Part shown: positions 27,310 to 38,198 of the stretch, one piece after another
How the letters are laid out: each line of letters begins with the position of its first letter
Numbering within the stretch: the stretch's first letter is position 1
Assembly: GCF_000153285.1 (NCBI RefSeq)
Contig: NZ_CH724168.1
Location: forward strand, 703,854-767,853
Direction of reading: 5' to 3'
Source: Synechococcus sp. WH 7805
Lineage (GTDB): Bacteria > Cyanobacteriota > Cyanobacteriia > PCC-6307 > Cyanobiaceae
Length of the DNA stretch: 64,000 bases
Position numbers and translations under genes: made by a program
The notes under the pieces: model-generated
What the model was told of the DNA's origin: nothing
The model's input: only the letters and a program-made list of their open reading frames with translations
Database searches by the model: none

Positions 27310-28257
27310 TCAGTGACCACCTGCGTGCTGCTGCTCCCACTGGCGTTGGCGTTCACGGAAACGGGCACGATCCCGATCCGAGAACAGGTCCTTGCAGTGA
27401 AGACACTGCACACCGGGGATGTAACTCTCCATGGTCCGTTGCTCAGGCGTGAGCGGCAGGCCGCAGGCATGACAAAGCCTGTGCTGCCCAGGTTGAAGCT
27501 GGTGGTTGAGAGCGACACGCTGATCGAACACGAAGCACTCCCCCCTCCAGCGGCTTGCGGATTCGGGAATCTGCTCCAAGTAGCTGAGAATCCCTCCCTG
27601 AAGATGATGAATCTCAGGAAAACCGTTCTGCATCAGATAACTGCTGGCTTTCTCGCAACGGATGCCACCAGTGCAGAACATGGCAATCCGAGCTGGAGCC
27701 CTGCTCTCTACGAGCGGGCGAAGTTCCTTTTCAACCCATTCAGGAAACTCTCTGAAGCTATCGGTGCCTGGATCGACAGCACCCTCAAAGCTGCCAATGG
27801 CCACCTCGTAGCGATTGCGCGTGTCGATGAGGAGCGTGTCCGGATCGTCCACCACAGCATTCCATTCGGACGGGGAAACGTACGTGCCCACTCGCGCGCG
27901 CGGATCGACCGACGGGACACCCATGGTCACGATCTCCTTTTTCCGCCTCGCTTTGAACCGCCGGAAGACCTGGCGGTCACAGTGACTGAATTTCACCTGA
28001 AGGCGCTCAAAGTGCGCATTGCCAAGTTGCAGGTCAGACCGCAAGCGCTTCAGAAGTTGGCCAACCCCCTCATCGGAACCGGAAATGGTTCCATTCACCC
28101 CCTCAGATGCGAGCAGCACGGATCCGAGAACGTTCCCCTGAGCAGCCAGTGCTGGAAGCTCCTCCAGCAATCGTGCGAGCGTGTCCCCCTCTAGCGGCGT
28201 GAAGGCGTAGAACGCAGCCACCAGGAACCGGGATGGAGCCGGAGGCTTCAGGCTCAT
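27310..28257 (-). CDS. trhO: tRNA uridine(34) hydroxylase (rhodanese-fold)
   Basis: TrhO (YceA) family, forming 5-hydroxyuridine at the tRNA wobble position with oxygen. The 315-residue protein has the N-terminal acylphosphatase-like part ([19 protein letters not shown]), a central rhodanese domain with the active-site loop [13 protein letters not shown] (cysteine at about residue 193), and a C-terminal cysteine-rich segment (CHACGLPL...CLHC) that may bind zinc. Its start codon overlaps the bioB stop (ATGA), and the GST-DUF952 gene follows after two bases. Confidence 0.93.
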   Translation of the reverse strand: MSLKPPAPSRFLVAAFYAFTPLEGDTLARLLEELPALAAQGNVLGSVLLASEGVNGTISGSDEGVGQLLKRLRSDLQLGNAHFERLQVKFSHCDRQVFRRFKARRKKEIVTMGVPSVDPRARVGTYVSPSEWNAVVDDPDTLLIDTRNRYEVAIGSFEGAVDPGTDSFREFPEWVEKELRPLVESRAPARIAMFCTGGIRCEKASSYLMQNGFPEIHHLQGGILSYLEQIPESASRWRGECFVFDQRVALNHQLQPGQHRLCHACGLPLTPEQRTMESYIPGVQCLHCKDLFSDRDRARFRERQRQWEQQHAGGH

Positions 28258-29231
28258 GCGACAGAGCGCTCCTGCCAGCTGGCCTGCACTCCAGCTGCAG
28301 CGAGAAGGGCACGGTCGGACTCAACCGCTGGGTTGCTGGTGGTGAGCAGGGAATCTCCATAAAAAATCGAGTCGGCTCCCGCCTGCAGACAGAGGATCTG
28401 AGCTTCTCGATTGAGCTGCTCACGCCCAGCACTCAGCCGTACCCTGCTGTGGGGCATCAAGATGCGGGCGACAGCCACCATGCGCACAAGCTCCAAGGGG
28501 TCGATGCTCGGTTGGGCCTCCAGTGGGGTTCCCTCCACAGCAACGAGCGCATTGATCGGCACACTCTCAGGATGGGGATCCAGACACGCCAACACCTGCA
28601 GCATTGAGGCGCGATCCCGCAGCGATTCGCCCATGCCGATAATTCCGCCACAGCAGAGCGTCACGCCCGCCTGACGAACCCTCTGAAGCGTTTCCAAACG
28701 CTCCTGATAGGTGCGAGTCGTGATGATGTTGTCGTAGTGCTCCGGGCTGGTGTCGAGGTTGTGGTTGTAGGCCGTGAGCCCAGCCTCCGCCAGTCGCTGA
28801 GCCTGCATGTCAGTGAGCATGCCCGCGGTCACGCAGGCCTCGAGGCCAAGCTCCCGTACACCACGCACCATGGCCAGCATCGATTCGAATGCAGGCCCCT
28901 CACGTATCTCACGCCAAGCCCATCCCATACAAAAGCGATCCGCACCGGCCTCGGCGGCCACACGGGCCCTGTCCAGAACCGCCCTCACCTCAAGATCCGG
29001 CTGACCGGTGACATCACTGCTGTGATGCATCGACTGAGGGCAGTACGCACAGTCCTCCTCGCAGCCTCCGGTCTTGACGCTGAGCAGTGAAGCCAGTTGC
29101 ACTCTGTAGCCGGGATTGGCGGCCCTGTGGACACCCTGAGCACTCCAAAGAAGATCCATCAAAGGGCTCTGGAGAAGGTCTTCAATCTCCCCCAGAGTCC
29201 AGTCATGGCGTTGATCTACCTGTTCGCTCAT
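28254..29231 (-). CDS. bioB: biotin synthase
   Basis: Radical-SAM sulfur insertion into dethiobiotin, final step of biotin synthesis. The 325-residue product shows the cluster motif CEEDCAYC (about residues 56-63), [23 protein letters not shown] and RLSAGRE, whose arginine ligates the 2Fe-2S sulfur donor cluster. ATG 29231 is preferred over the GTG at 29243. It follows uppS by 26 bases and overlaps trhO by four, in the middle of the long minus-strand unit. Confidence 0.96.
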   Translation of the reverse strand: MSEQVDQRHDWTLGEIEDLLQSPLMDLLWSAQGVHRAANPGYRVQLASLLSVKTGGCEEDCAYCPQSMHHSSDVTGQPDLEVRAVLDRARVAAEAGADRFCMGWAWREIREGPAFESMLAMVRGVRELGLEACVTAGMLTDMQAQRLAEAGLTAYNHNLDTSPEHYDNIITTRTYQERLETLQRVRQAGVTLCCGGIIGMGESLRDRASMLQVLACLDPHPESVPINALVAVEGTPLEAQPSIDPLELVRMVAVARILMPHSRVRLSAGREQLNREAQILCLQAGADSIFYGDSLLTTSNPAVESDRALLAAAGVQASWQERSVA

Positions 29232-29257
29232 CGCACCAGCCACGTGTCCTGCAGTGA

Positions 29258-30055
29258 TCAGGATCCCAGAGCATCCGGCGTGACCCCGTCAAGGCCACCA
29301 AAGCGCCGGCAACGACTCTGGTAGTCGAGCAGAGCGGAGAACAGCGCATCGGCACCGAAATCCGGCCAGAACACGTCGGTGACATGAATCTCCGCATAGG
29401 CCAGTTGCCAGAGCAGGAAGTTGCTGATCCTCCGCTCTCCGCTCGTGCGGATGAGAAGGTCCGGATCGAGCTCTCCAACGGTGTAAAGCTCTGCGGCCAG
29501 TGTGTTCTCATCGATCTGGGAAACCTCAAGTTCCCCAAGGGCTACCCGCTCAGCGAGGCGTCGTGACGCTCTGACCAACTCCCGGCGTCCGCCGTAGTTG
29601 GTACAAACATTGAAATGGATGCCACGGTTGTCGGCAGTTCGCCTCATGGCATCAGCGATCAGCGTCTGCAGTCGCAATGGGAGATCTTCCAGATCACCGA
29701 GAAACCTGATTCGAACCTGCTCTGATTCCAGAGCATGGAGTTCCCGCTGCAGCACCCGTTCGAACAGGGTCATCAAGAAATTCACCTCCTCTCCGGGGCG
29801 CGACCAGTTTTCCGTCGAAAACGCATAGGCCGTGAGGGCACGGATGCCCAAGTCGCTGCAGAGTCGGAGTGTGGACTTGAGTGCTTCGACACCTGCTCTG
29901 TGACCCATCACCCTGGGCAACCCTCGAGCTTTGGCCCAGCGTCCATTGCCATCCATGATCACCGCTAGGTGCCCAGGAAGCTTGGACAGATCCAGACCGT
30001 CGGGAATGCATCTGGAATGAACCTGATCGGCACTGGTGGCCAGTTGACGACTCAA
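29258..30055 (-). CDS. uppS: undecaprenyl (cis-prenyl) pyrophosphate synthase
   Basis: Makes the C55 lipid carrier for peptidoglycan and surface polysaccharides by adding isopentenyl units to farnesyl-PP. The 265-residue protein contains [19 protein letters not shown] with the catalytic aspartate near residue 35, [21 protein letters not shown], and the C-terminal [19 protein letters not shown] and [12 protein letters not shown]. The start is TTG 30055, whose bases overlap the cdaA stop, so translation is coupled to the c-di-AMP synthase gene. Confidence 0.96.
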   Translation of the reverse strand: MSRQLATSADQVHSRCIPDGLDLSKLPGHLAVIMDGNGRWAKARGLPRVMGHRAGVEALKSTLRLCSDLGIRALTAYAFSTENWSRPGEEVNFLMTLFERVLQRELHALESEQVRIRFLGDLEDLPLRLQTLIADAMRRTADNRGIHFNVCTNYGGRRELVRASRRLAERVALGELEVSQIDENTLAAELYTVGELDPDLLIRTSGERRISNFLLWQLAYAEIHVTDVFWPDFGADALFSALLDYQSRCRRFGGLDGVTPDALGS

Positions 30056-30933
30056 GGCAAAGATTCCTGAGTTCCTGTCTTAACGCTACGTGGAGACGGA
30101 ACTTTCATCGATGCCGATGAAACAGAAGCGGCAATTAATTCGGTGAGGAGGTCCTGAAGACGAGAACTCGTGATCGGGCGCTCGAGCCTTCCCTGGTTTG
30201 CCAACGAGAGGGTTCCAGACTCCTCGGATATCACCACGCAGATGCAGCGGTCGAAGCGTTCGGTGATTCCCAGTGCTGCCAGATGTCGGGTGCCGTAGCG
30301 ACTGACCCCCTGCCTGGACAGAGGCAGGATCACACCAGCTGAAATGATGCGATTCCCCTTAATCACCACCGCACCATCGTGAAGAGGGGTATCGGAAGCG
30401 AACAGATTGAGAAGCAGCTCTTTACTGAGCTGCGCATCGACAGTCACACCAGGATTGAGAAAGTCCTCAGGCCTGAGATCACTGCCGAGATCAACCACGA
30501 TCAGAGCCCCACGACGGCTCTTCGACAGGCGCCCAGCAGCCTCGGTGAGCTGAGCAACCGTGCTAGCAGTCGTTCTGAGTCGACTCTGTGGATTCCCAAG
30601 CAGCACTGCCAACCGGCCTGTGCCGAGAAGTTCCATCAACCTTCGCAGCTCACCCTGCCAGAGAATGGCCAGCGACAAAGAGCATGCCAAAACCAACGCA
30701 TCAATGAACGTTGATGTGAGAGGGAGCTTCCCAGACCACTTGAAGAACCAGGCCAGAAAAACAAGAAAGAGATATCCTCTGAGCAACCAAAGAGTTCGCG
30801 GTTCCCTGACGCGAGAGAACAGCAAGAACCCGACCAATACTGCACAAAGGATGTCGAGAAGGCGCCACTGCACAACTGAAGCCCAGACAAGGTCGAACAG
30901 CTGGCGCCACTGCATTACCGCCAACACGTTCAT
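30052..30933 (-). CDS. cdaA: diadenylate cyclase (c-di-AMP synthase), membrane-bound CdaA type
   Basis: A 293-residue protein making c-di-AMP from two ATP. Three hydrophobic helices occupy roughly residues 20-95; the DAC domain follows with the catalytic LHDGAVVI (DGA) at about residues 184-190 and [12 protein letters not shown] (RHxAA) at about 214-225, both intact. A polar tail closes the protein. ATG 30933 has a strong ribosome-binding site (GAGGAGG). c-di-AMP controls potassium and osmotic balance and cell-wall turnover in other bacteria; here the gene sits between lysA and uppS, both wall-precursor genes. Confidence 0.94.
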   Translation of the reverse strand: MNVLAVMQWRQLFDLVWASVVQWRLLDILCAVLVGFLLFSRVREPRTLWLLRGYLFLVFLAWFFKWSGKLPLTSTFIDALVLACSLSLAILWQGELRRLMELLGTGRLAVLLGNPQSRLRTTASTVAQLTEAAGRLSKSRRGALIVVDLGSDLRPEDFLNPGVTVDAQLSKELLLNLFASDTPLHDGAVVIKGNRIISAGVILPLSRQGVSRYGTRHLAALGITERFDRCICVVISEESGTLSLANQGRLERPITSSRLQDLLTELIAASVSSASMKVPSPRSVKTGTQESLP

Positions 30934-30950
30934 CCATCCCTCCTCTTTTT

Positions 30951-32312
30951 TTAGACTAACGATCGCAGCCGTTCTGGCAGCAGGTCGTAGCGCAGCAAAT
31001 CCTCTGGCTGTTCCCTCCGCTGAACCAGCTCCGCTTCAGACGCACTGATCAGAACAGCAGCAGGTCGAGGGATTCGGTTGTAGTTGGAGCTCATCGAACT
31101 GTTGTAAGCGCCAGTCGCAAGAACAACAAGAATGTCCCCACTGCTGCAGGAGGGAAAGGCGAGGTCCTTGAGCAGTACATCACCTGACTCACAGTGCTTG
31201 CCGGCGATAGTGACCATTTCCTCAGCTCTTGCCTGGGGGCGATCTGCAAGGCAGGCGGTGTACTGCGATTGATAGGTAATCGGTCTGGGGTTGTCGCTCA
31301 TGCCTCCATCCACAGACAAATAGGTACGGATCCCTGGCACTACCTTTCTTGCACCGACTGTGTACAGCGTCACTCCTGCTGTAGCCACAAGAGATCGACC
31401 GGGTTCACAAAGAAGGCGCGGCAACTCAAGATTCCGTTCTCGGCAAGCGGACGCCACAGCCGAACCGACGACTTGAACCCATGCATCAATGCTTGGGGGG
31501 TCGTCACTGGCTGTGTAGCGGATCCCCAGACCTCCACCCACATTCAGATCCTCAACAGGGTGCCCAAGAGTTCTCGCCAGAAGGAGGGCATCGGCCATCA
31601 CGGCGGCGAGATCTCGGTGGGGCTCTAGCTCAAAGATCTGAGAGCCGATATGCGCATGCAGACCCTCGACCCTGGCCCAGGACGCGCCTTGCAAAGAACG
31701 GAGGACCGGCTCCAGCTGATCCGGGTCGAAGCCGAACTTGCTGTCAAGGTGGCCGGTACGAATGTACTCATGGGTGTGACATTCGATCCCTGGCGTGAAG
31801 CGGAGCATGAGCCGCACCGGTTCACCCTGGTCTGGAACGATGGTTTGGAGTAAATCCAGATCGTGTTGATTGTCGGCGACCACCATCACGCCGTTCCGAT
31901 AAGCAAGAGCAAGCTCCTCAGAAGATTTGTTGTTGCCATGCAGCACCATCCGATCGGCGGGCATGCCTCCATCGAGAGCTGTGATCAACTCCCCAGCCGA
32001 TACCGCATCGAGTCCGAGTCCTTCGGAAGCCACGACAGCTGTGAGAGCCATCGAGCTGTTGGCTTTGGAGGCGTAGATCGCCAGAGAAGGGCCCGGATAG
32101 TGACGCTCAAGAGCCTCTCGATAGGCCCTACAAGCCTGGCGGATACTGGCTTCATCCAAAACGTATAACGGTGTCCCATAGCGCTCCGCCAGTTCGCTCA
32201 ACACACAACCGCCGATGGAAAGCTTTCCCTGGTCATCGATCTCCGCGGTGATCGGTGCGAGGTTCCGGTTGGGACTCTTCAGGTCACACCCGGGGTCGAA
32301 AGGCTGAGGCAT
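30951..32312 (-). CDS. lysA: diaminopimelate decarboxylase
   Basis: PLP enzyme converting meso-diaminopimelate to lysine. The 453-residue product has the PLP lysine in YASKANSS (about residue 65), HGNNKS, the glycine-rich NVGGGLGIRY, the CEPGRS motif, and CESGDVL near the end with the catalytic cysteine. ATG 32312 (MPQPFDP) is preferred to an in-frame start five codons upstream. It heads the seven-gene unit and diverges from rimI over 59 bases, where both promoters must lie. Confidence 0.95.
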   Translation of the reverse strand: MPQPFDPGCDLKSPNRNLAPITAEIDDQGKLSIGGCVLSELAERYGTPLYVLDEASIRQACRAYREALERHYPGPSLAIYASKANSSMALTAVVASEGLGLDAVSAGELITALDGGMPADRMVLHGNNKSSEELALAYRNGVMVVADNQHDLDLLQTIVPDQGEPVRLMLRFTPGIECHTHEYIRTGHLDSKFGFDPDQLEPVLRSLQGASWARVEGLHAHIGSQIFELEPHRDLAAVMADALLLARTLGHPVEDLNVGGGLGIRYTASDDPPSIDAWVQVVGSAVASACRERNLELPRLLCEPGRSLVATAGVTLYTVGARKVVPGIRTYLSVDGGMSDNPRPITYQSQYTACLADRPQARAEEMVTIAGKHCESGDVLLKDLAFPSCSSGDILVVLATGAYNSSMSSNYNRIPRPAAVLISASEAELVQRREQPEDLLRYDLLPERLRSLV

Positions 32313-32371
32313 TGAAGTGTGGACCAACAGTGAAAAGCAATGTACGGAGCCACGTCATAGGGAGAGTTTTC

Positions 32372-32869
32372 ATGCAGCCACCTCCAGGCCTGAGAGGGCC
32401 GCATCCACTCGGTCCAGCAGATCTGGGCGCTTGCCTGGCCCTCGATCGCATCGCGCTGAAGGGCCTCTGGACGCCAGAACAATGGGAGAGGGAACTGACC
32501 GATGAATCCAGGCTTGTGTTGGGGTTGGAAGACGAACAAAGCGACCTCATCGCCCTTGCTGCAGGGTGGCTGGTGGCTGACGAACTCCAGATCACGGCTG
32601 TAGCTGTTGCCCCCCATCAGAGGAAGCGAGGGCTAGGGAGCTTGATCGTGAAAGCCTTGATCCAACGAGGGCAGCTGAAAGGAGCTGTCGAAGCGAACCT
32701 GGATGTTTCAAGCAACAATCCCGCAGCGATTGCCTTGTACGGAAGTCTGGGCTTCGTGACCACCGGATTCCGACGTGATTACTACCGAGATGGGAGTGAT
32801 GCACTCCTGCAGCGGCTAAAAATCAAAACGGGTAGGGATATCCACACTGAACAAACAGAAAACCCATAA
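32372..32869 (+). CDS. rimI: ribosomal protein alanine N-acetyltransferase (GNAT)
   Basis: A 165-residue GNAT acetyltransferase of the RimI type. The acetyl-CoA loop is VAPHQRKRGLGSLIVKALI, and the C-terminal part LDVSSNNPAAIALYGSLGFVTTGFRRDYY is the RimI signature. Target is likely the N-terminus of ribosomal protein S18 or another protein. The open frame extends upstream to 32255 into the divergent lysA gene, so ATG 32372, preceded by GGGAGAG, is taken as start. Confidence 0.88.
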   Translation: MQPPPGLRGPHPLGPADLGACLALDRIALKGLWTPEQWERELTDESRLVLGLEDEQSDLIALAAGWLVADELQITAVAVAPHQRKRGLGSLIVKALIQRGQLKGAVEANLDVSSNNPAAIALYGSLGFVTTGFRRDYYRDGSDALLQRLKIKTGRDIHTEQTENP

Positions 32870-33001
32870 CATTTCGGCATTGATTAATACTTTCTACGGC
32901 GTTCAACCCTCGGCATCACAGGGATCTCGCACAGAGCCCTTTTAGGTCACGCAAACCCGTTACTCCTGATAGCTTGGTCCCAACAGCTGCCGGCCTGAAC
33001 G

Positions 33002-35575
33002 ATGTTCGAAAGGTTTACGGAAAAGGCCATCAAGGTGATCATGCTGGCCCAGGAAGAGGCTCGTCGCCTCGGCCATAACTTTGTTGGCACAGAACAGATC
33101 CTCCTGGGTTTGATCGGAGAGGGCACGGGCGTCGCCGCCAAAGTGCTCAAATCCATGGGCGTCAATCTCAAAGACGCCAGAGTCGAGGTTGAGAAAATCA
33201 TTGGTCGCGGGTCTGGGTTCGTCGCCGTCGAGATCCCCTTTACCCCGAGAGCCAAACGGGTCCTCGAACTCTCGCTGGAAGAAGCTCGTCAACTTGGTCA
33301 CAACTACATCGGAACTGAACACCTTCTGCTCGGACTGATCCGGGAGGGTGAAGGCGTTGCGGCCCGCGTTCTGGAGAACCTTGGAGTCGACCTTGCCAAG
33401 GTGCGGACGCAGGTGATTCGCATGCTTGGAGAAACTGCGGAAGTAGGAGCAGGGGGTGGCAGTGGTTCCGGAGCAAAGGGATCCACGAAGACCCCGACAC
33501 TCGATGAGTTCGGAAACAATCTCACCCAGCTTGCTGGCGAAGCCAAATTAGATCCGGTTGTTGGTCGTCATAACGAAATCGATCGCGTAATTCAGATTCT
33601 TGGTCGACGCACCAAAAACAATCCAGTTTTGATTGGTGAGCCAGGTGTCGGCAAAACCGCAATTGCTGAGGGGCTCGCTCAGAGGATTCAACAAGGAGAC
33701 ATACCAGACATCCTTGAAGACAAACGTGTGCTTACTCTCGATATAGGTCTTCTTGTCGCTGGAACGAAATACAGAGGTGAATTTGAGGAGCGCCTCAAAA
33801 AAATTATGGAGGAAATCAAGTCAGCCGGGAATGTCATTCTTGTGATTGACGAAGTGCATACCTTGATCGGCGCAGGTGCCGCTGAAGGTGCCATCGATGC
33901 AGCAAACATTCTCAAACCGGCCTTAGCAAGAGGCGAACTTCAGTGCATCGGAGCCACCACCCTCGATGAGTACCGCAAACACATTGAGCGTGATGCTGCC
34001 CTTGAACGACGCTTCCAGCCCGTCATGGTTGGAGAACCTTCGATTGAGGACACCATTGAGATTCTCAGAGGACTGCGTGAGCGCTACGAACAACATCACA
34101 GACTGCGGATTACTGATGAAGCTCTTGAAGCGGCAGCAACCCTCGGTGATCGTTACATCTCCGACCGCTTTCTTCCTGATAAAGCCATCGATCTGATCGA
34201 TGAAGCCGGCAGCCGCGTTCGCCTCTTAAATTCCAAGCTTCCTCCTGAAGCCAAGGAGGTGGACAAGGAACTTCGCTCCGTTCAGAAGGAAAAGGAAGAT
34301 GCCGTTCGCGAGCAAGATTTCACCAGAGCAGGCGAACTACGAGATAAGGAAGTTGAGCTTCGAGACAAGATCAGATCCCTGCTGCAGACCTCACGCCAAG
34401 ACATCCCCGCTGAGCAGCAGGCTTCAGATGAAAATTCCGGAGAGCCTGCATTGGCAACGGAAGGGTCCGAAACATCGGAATCAGCGGTCACCGGCACAAC
34501 CCCGGTCGTGAATGAAGAAGATATCGCCCAAATCGTTGCCTCTTGGACGGGTGTGCCTGTTCAGAAGCTCACTGAAAGTGAATCAGTGAAACTTCTCAAC
34601 ATGGAAGAAACGCTGCACAAGCGTTTGATTGGTCAGGACGAGGCTGTTAAAGCCGTATCCAAGGCCATTCGTCGGGCTCGTGTCGGTCTTAAAAATCCCA
34701 ATCGTCCCATTGCCAGCTTTATCTTCTCTGGCCCGACTGGTGTGGGTAAAACCGAGCTCACCAAAGCACTAGCGGCTTACTTCTTCGGAAGTGAAGACGC
34801 CATGATCCGCCTCGACATGTCGGAATTCATGGAGCGGCATACGGTCAGCAAACTGATTGGATCTCCTCCGGGCTACGTGGGATTCAATGAGGGCGGCCAA
34901 CTCACTGAAGCCGTACGTCGCAGGCCCTACACAGTGGTTCTGTTTGATGAGATTGAGAAAGCGCACCCTGATGTCTTCAACCTGTTACTGCAGCTCCTCG
35001 AAGACGGCCGCTTAACCGATTCGAAGGGTCGGACTGTGGATTTCAAGAACACCTTGATCATCATGACGTCGAACATTGGTTCGAAAGTGATTGAAAAAGG
35101 TGGCGGCGGCCTCGGCTTTGAGTTCTCCGGCGAAAATGCCGAAGAGAATCAATACAACCGAATCCGCTCCCTCGTTAACGAAGAGCTGAAGCAGTACTTC
35201 CGCCCTGAGTTCCTGAACCGACTCGATGAAATCATTGTGTTCAGGCAGCTCAATCGCGACGAAGTCAAAGAGATCGCAGAAATCATGCTGCGCGAAGTCT
35301 TCGGGCGTATCGGCGAGAAAGGGATCACTCTCACTGTGTCCGATGCGTTCAAGGAACGACTCGTCGAGGAGGGCTACAACCCTGCATACGGCGCAAGACC
35401 ACTGCGTCGTGCCGTCATGCGCCTGCTTGAAGACAGCCTTGCTGAGGAAGTTCTCACGGGTCGCATCAAGGATGGGGACGAAGCCGAAGTTGATGTGGAA
35501 GATGGCAAGGTGGTTGTTAAACACCTCAACCGCACGCCCAGCGACATACCCGAGCTGGCCAGTGCCGGTCGCTGA
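33002..35575 (+). CDS. clpC: ATP-dependent Clp protease ATPase subunit ClpC
   Basis: An 857-residue HSP100 unfoldase delivering substrates to ClpP. It has the paired N-domain repeats (residues 1-145, [15 protein letters not shown] and [15 protein letters not shown]), Walker [10 protein letters not shown] near residue 212, the UVR motif in the middle domain ([20 protein letters not shown], about 437-456), second Walker [10 protein letters not shown] near 577, and a C-terminal ClpB D2-small domain. The cyanobacterial form is essential and linked to membrane protein turnover. The 132-base gap after rimI holds the promoter. The next gene follows after five bases. Confidence 0.97.
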   Translation: MFERFTEKAIKVIMLAQEEARRLGHNFVGTEQILLGLIGEGTGVAAKVLKSMGVNLKDARVEVEKIIGRGSGFVAVEIPFTPRAKRVLELSLEEARQLGHNYIGTEHLLLGLIREGEGVAARVLENLGVDLAKVRTQVIRMLGETAEVGAGGGSGSGAKGSTKTPTLDEFGNNLTQLAGEAKLDPVVGRHNEIDRVIQILGRRTKNNPVLIGEPGVGKTAIAEGLAQRIQQGDIPDILEDKRVLTLDIGLLVAGTKYRGEFEERLKKIMEEIKSAGNVILVIDEVHTLIGAGAAEGAIDAANILKPALARGELQCIGATTLDEYRKHIERDAALERRFQPVMVGEPSIEDTIEILRGLRERYEQHHRLRITDEALEAAATLGDRYISDRFLPDKAIDLIDEAGSRVRLLNSKLPPEAKEVDKELRSVQKEKEDAVREQDFTRAGELRDKEVELRDKIRSLLQTSRQDIPAEQQASDENSGEPALATEGSETSESAVTGTTPVVNEEDIAQIVASWTGVPVQKLTESESVKLLNMEETLHKRLIGQDEAVKAVSKAIRRARVGLKNPNRPIASFIFSGPTGVGKTELTKALAAYFFGSEDAMIRLDMSEFMERHTVSKLIGSPPGYVGFNEGGQLTEAVRRRPYTVVLFDEIEKAHPDVFNLLLQLLEDGRLTDSKGRTVDFKNTLIIMTSNIGSKVIEKGGGGLGFEFSGENAEENQYNRIRSLVNEELKQYFRPEFLNRLDEIIVFRQLNRDEVKEIAEIMLREVFGRIGEKGITLTVSDAFKERLVEEGYNPAYGARPLRRAVMRLLEDSLAEEVLTGRIKDGDEAEVDVEDGKVVVKHLNRTPSDIPELASAGR

Positions 35576-35580
35576 CCTGG

Positions 35581-36702
35581 ATGTCCTCAACAGACAGCAA
35601 CTGTTTGATCTCTCAACACTGCATTGCACCGGACCTCGTGATTCGCGGCTCCGGTGCATGGCAAAGCGCTCTGACCAAGATCCGTGCGCTCAGCTCCAGA
35701 CCACTGTTCTTGGGTCGAAGCGCAGCAACCCAACCACTGCGCAACGGACTGATTACCAGCCTGGTATCCGCAGGCCTTGACGTCACGCCTGCATGCCTGA
35801 ATCACGACTGCTGCGAAGAGGATTTAAGTCGTCTCGAAGCGGCTTTCACAGTTCACCGCGGTGATGCCGTCATTGCCGCAGGCGGGGGCAAGGTGTTGGA
35901 TGCTGGCAAGCTCTTGGCCGATCGTCTTGATCTGCCGTGCATCACAGTGCCACTGAGTGCGTCAACTTGTGCCGGCTGGACCGCGCTTTCCAATCTGTAC
36001 ACCCCTGAAGGAGCCTTTCTTGGCGATCAGGCCTTGAAACGCTGTCCTGATCTTCTGGTGTTCGACCACGATCTTCTTCGCCAGGCACCACCCCGCACTC
36101 TCGCCAGTGGCATCGCTGATGCCCTTGCCAAGTGGTATGAAGCCTCAGTGAGCAGCGGCGCCAGCCACGATGGACTGATTCAGCAAGCTGTCCAGATGGC
36201 GCGGGTGCTGCGGGATCAGCTCTTGATTGACAGTGTGGATGCCATGCAGTCCCCCGGGGGAGACGCCTGGGTGCGAGTGATTGAAGCCTGCGGGCTGACA
36301 GCCGGCCTCATCGGAGGACTAGGGGGAGCTCGCTGCCGCACGGTTGCAGCCCATGCTGTTCATAACGGGCTCACCCAACTCCAGGCTTGTCACGGATCCC
36401 TCCACGGCGAAAAAGTGGGCTTCGGAGTGTTGGTTCAGTTGCGACTCGAAGAACGTTTGGGTGGCAATCGCTTGGCAGAACAAGCCCATCGCCAATTGTT
36501 ACCCCTGCTCATCCAACTCGGACTACCGGTGAGCCTCGACGATCTCGGTCTTTCCAATGCCAGTTTGAGTGACCTTCAACAGGTGTGCGAGTTTGCCTGC
36601 CGTGAAGGATCCGACCTTCACCATCTTCCCTTCTCCGTGACGCCTGGAGCGCTTCTGGAAGCTCTTGTGGGAGCAGCCGAACCCGCCGTTCGACGCCCTT
36701 GA
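35581..36702 (+). CDS. iron-containing alcohol/glycerol dehydrogenase family protein
   Basis: A 373-residue member of the Fe-ADH/glycerol dehydrogenase fold. The NAD-binding motif AAGGGKVLDAGKLLAD is near residues 100-115, PLSASTCAGWTALSNLY matches GldA, and metal ligands are suggested by ASGIADALAKWYE (aspartate), AHAVHNGLT and CHGSLHGEKVGFGVL (histidines). Probably reduces or oxidises a small polyol or aldehyde; the physiological substrate is unknown. It follows clpC by five bases and overlaps the hydrolase gene by four. Confidence 0.88.
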   Translation: MSSTDSNCLISQHCIAPDLVIRGSGAWQSALTKIRALSSRPLFLGRSAATQPLRNGLITSLVSAGLDVTPACLNHDCCEEDLSRLEAAFTVHRGDAVIAAGGGKVLDAGKLLADRLDLPCITVPLSASTCAGWTALSNLYTPEGAFLGDQALKRCPDLLVFDHDLLRQAPPRTLASGIADALAKWYEASVSSGASHDGLIQQAVQMARVLRDQLLIDSVDAMQSPGGDAWVRVIEACGLTAGLIGGLGGARCRTVAAHAVHNGLTQLQACHGSLHGEKVGFGVLVQLRLEERLGGNRLAEQAHRQLLPLLIQLGLPVSLDDLGLSNASLSDLQQVCEFACREGSDLHHLPFSVTPGALLEALVGAAEPAVRRP

Positions 36703-37565
36703 AAACTCAACTCGAGGCCATCCGCTCCAACCTGTTGGACCCCCAGGCTGTTGCGCTTCTCGACCATCTGCAGTGGTGGGACCTCCCTGAACTGGGGATC
36801 GATTCTCCTTTTCCTGTCGCCGTTCTCGGCCAAGGGCAGCCCCTCTTGCTGCTCCATGGATTCGATAGCAGTTTTCTGGAGTACAGACGGCTCGCACCAC
36901 TGCTTTGCAGTCGGTTCCAGTTGTTCATCCCCGACTTGTTCGGTTTCGGTTTCAGCCCAAGACCACGCACGGCTCACTACGGCAGAGAACCGGTTCTGCT
37001 CCATCTGGAGCGCGTTCTTCAACGGATCCCCGGCAACCATCCGATCGGTGTCGTCGGCGCATCGATGGGAGGGGCTGTCGCGGTGGAGATCGCCCGTCGC
37101 CAGCCAGATCGGATCAACACACTGCTCCTGCTGGCACCGGCTGGACTGACCGGGCGTCCCATGCCCGTGCCACCCCTACTGGATCGACTCGGTGCCTGGT
37201 TTCTCAGCCGCCCGGGCGTGCGCCGTGGTCTTTGCCGACAGGCGTTTGCCGATCCAGACCGTGATGTCGGTCCTGCGGAAGAGCAGATTGCGTCTCTCCA
37301 TCTTCAATGTCCAGGCTGGAGTGAAGCGCTGGCAGCGTTTGCCCGCAGCGGTGGCTTCTCAGGCAGTGGCCACCCACTGCCTCAACAACCCATGCATGTG
37401 CTTTGGGGAAACAACGACAGGATTCTCAGGGCGGGACAACAACAAGCCTTAAGCGCCCTGCTGGAGCATCCGGTGGAAGCCCTCGACGCCTGTGGTCATC
37501 TCCCGCACATTGATCGACCTCAGGACGTCTCGGAACGATGCAACACTGTGTTCCTGCCTGGTTGA
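36699..37565 (+). CDS. alpha/beta hydrolase
   Basis: A 288-residue alpha/beta-hydrolase-fold protein. The oxyanion region is LLLLHGFDSS (about residue 50), the nucleophile elbow is VVGASMGGAVAVEIA with the serine near 116, a late aspartate lies in VLWGNNDRIL and the histidine in DACGHLPHIDRP. Such proteins act on esters or related bonds; the substrate is unknown. The start is TTG 36699, overlapping the stop of the dehydrogenase gene. Confidence 0.87.
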   Translation: MKTQLEAIRSNLLDPQAVALLDHLQWWDLPELGIDSPFPVAVLGQGQPLLLLHGFDSSFLEYRRLAPLLCSRFQLFIPDLFGFGFSPRPRTAHYGREPVLLHLERVLQRIPGNHPIGVVGASMGGAVAVEIARRQPDRINTLLLLAPAGLTGRPMPVPPLLDRLGAWFLSRPGVRRGLCRQAFADPDRDVGPAEEQIASLHLQCPGWSEALAAFARSGGFSGSGHPLPQQPMHVLWGNNDRILRAGQQQALSALLEHPVEALDACGHLPHIDRPQDVSERCNTVFLPG

Positions 37566-37568
37566 TCC

Positions 37569-38198
37569 ATGTCCAGCCACAGTTCAGGCCCCGTCTTACA
37601 GCTGCTGGCCAGCGGTCTGCAGCGATGGATCCGCTCCCAATGCGACTCTGTTGAAGACTTGACTCTCTCGCTGCAGGGGTCCGCCTTCGCGTTGTTGAAA
37701 GGCCGCCTCAAGGGTGTGACGTTGCAGGCCAAACATGTTCAGTTCCAGCAACTGCCTCTTGTCAGGGCTGAGCTTCAATCAGGAGAACTGAAGGCTTCGC
37801 TACGGCCGGGTCAGCCCACTCAACCGGTGCAATTCGAAGAACCTTTCTTGGTATCGGGTGAAGTGGTGCTCTCGGGTGTCGAACTCAACCAAGCCCTCGC
37901 CAGTGATCGCTGGCGCTGGTTGGGCGACCTGCTTTCGGAACAACTGATGGGACTGACTCCCCTGAGATCCCTCACCATTGACAACGACATCCTCAAGCTG
38001 ACGGCTGATGTGATCACTGGGAAAGACCCCGTACGCCGCAGCTTCCGCCTGTACGCCGAACAGGGAACGATCCGGGTTGATCACTGTGACGCTGAAGGAG
38101 GCATGCTGATTCCGATGGATCCTGCGATCCAGATTGAGGAAGTCCTTCTCAAGGCCGGCCAGCTCGTGTTGAAGGGAACGGCCAAGATTCAGCCTTAG
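37569..38198 (+). CDS. DUF2993 (LmeA-like) protein
   Basis: A 209-residue protein with DUF2993 features: VLQLLASGLQRWIRSQCDSV, then alternating strands such as LKGVTLQAKHVQF, SGEVVLSGVELNQAL and LKAGQLVLKGTAKI. It lacks an obvious signal peptide. In actinobacteria the family includes LmeA, a mannosidase-like enzyme of lipoglycan assembly; cyanobacterial members are uncharacterised. It follows the hydrolase by three bases and overlaps the convergent cdsA by four bases. Confidence 0.85.
   Translation: MSSHSSGPVLQLLASGLQRWIRSQCDSVEDLTLSLQGSAFALLKGRLKGVTLQAKHVQFQQLPLVRAELQSGELKASLRPGQPTQPVQFEEPFLVSGEVVLSGVELNQALASDRWRWLGDLLSEQLMGLTPLRSLTIDNDILKLTADVITGKDPVRRSFRLYAEQGTIRVDHCDAEGGMLIPMDPAIQIEEVLLKAGQLVLKGTAKIQP

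Noticed and set aside
27313-28194. Plus-strand frame of 293 residues opposite trhO
   Set aside because: Antisense shadow of trhO; no motif and no ribosome-binding site.
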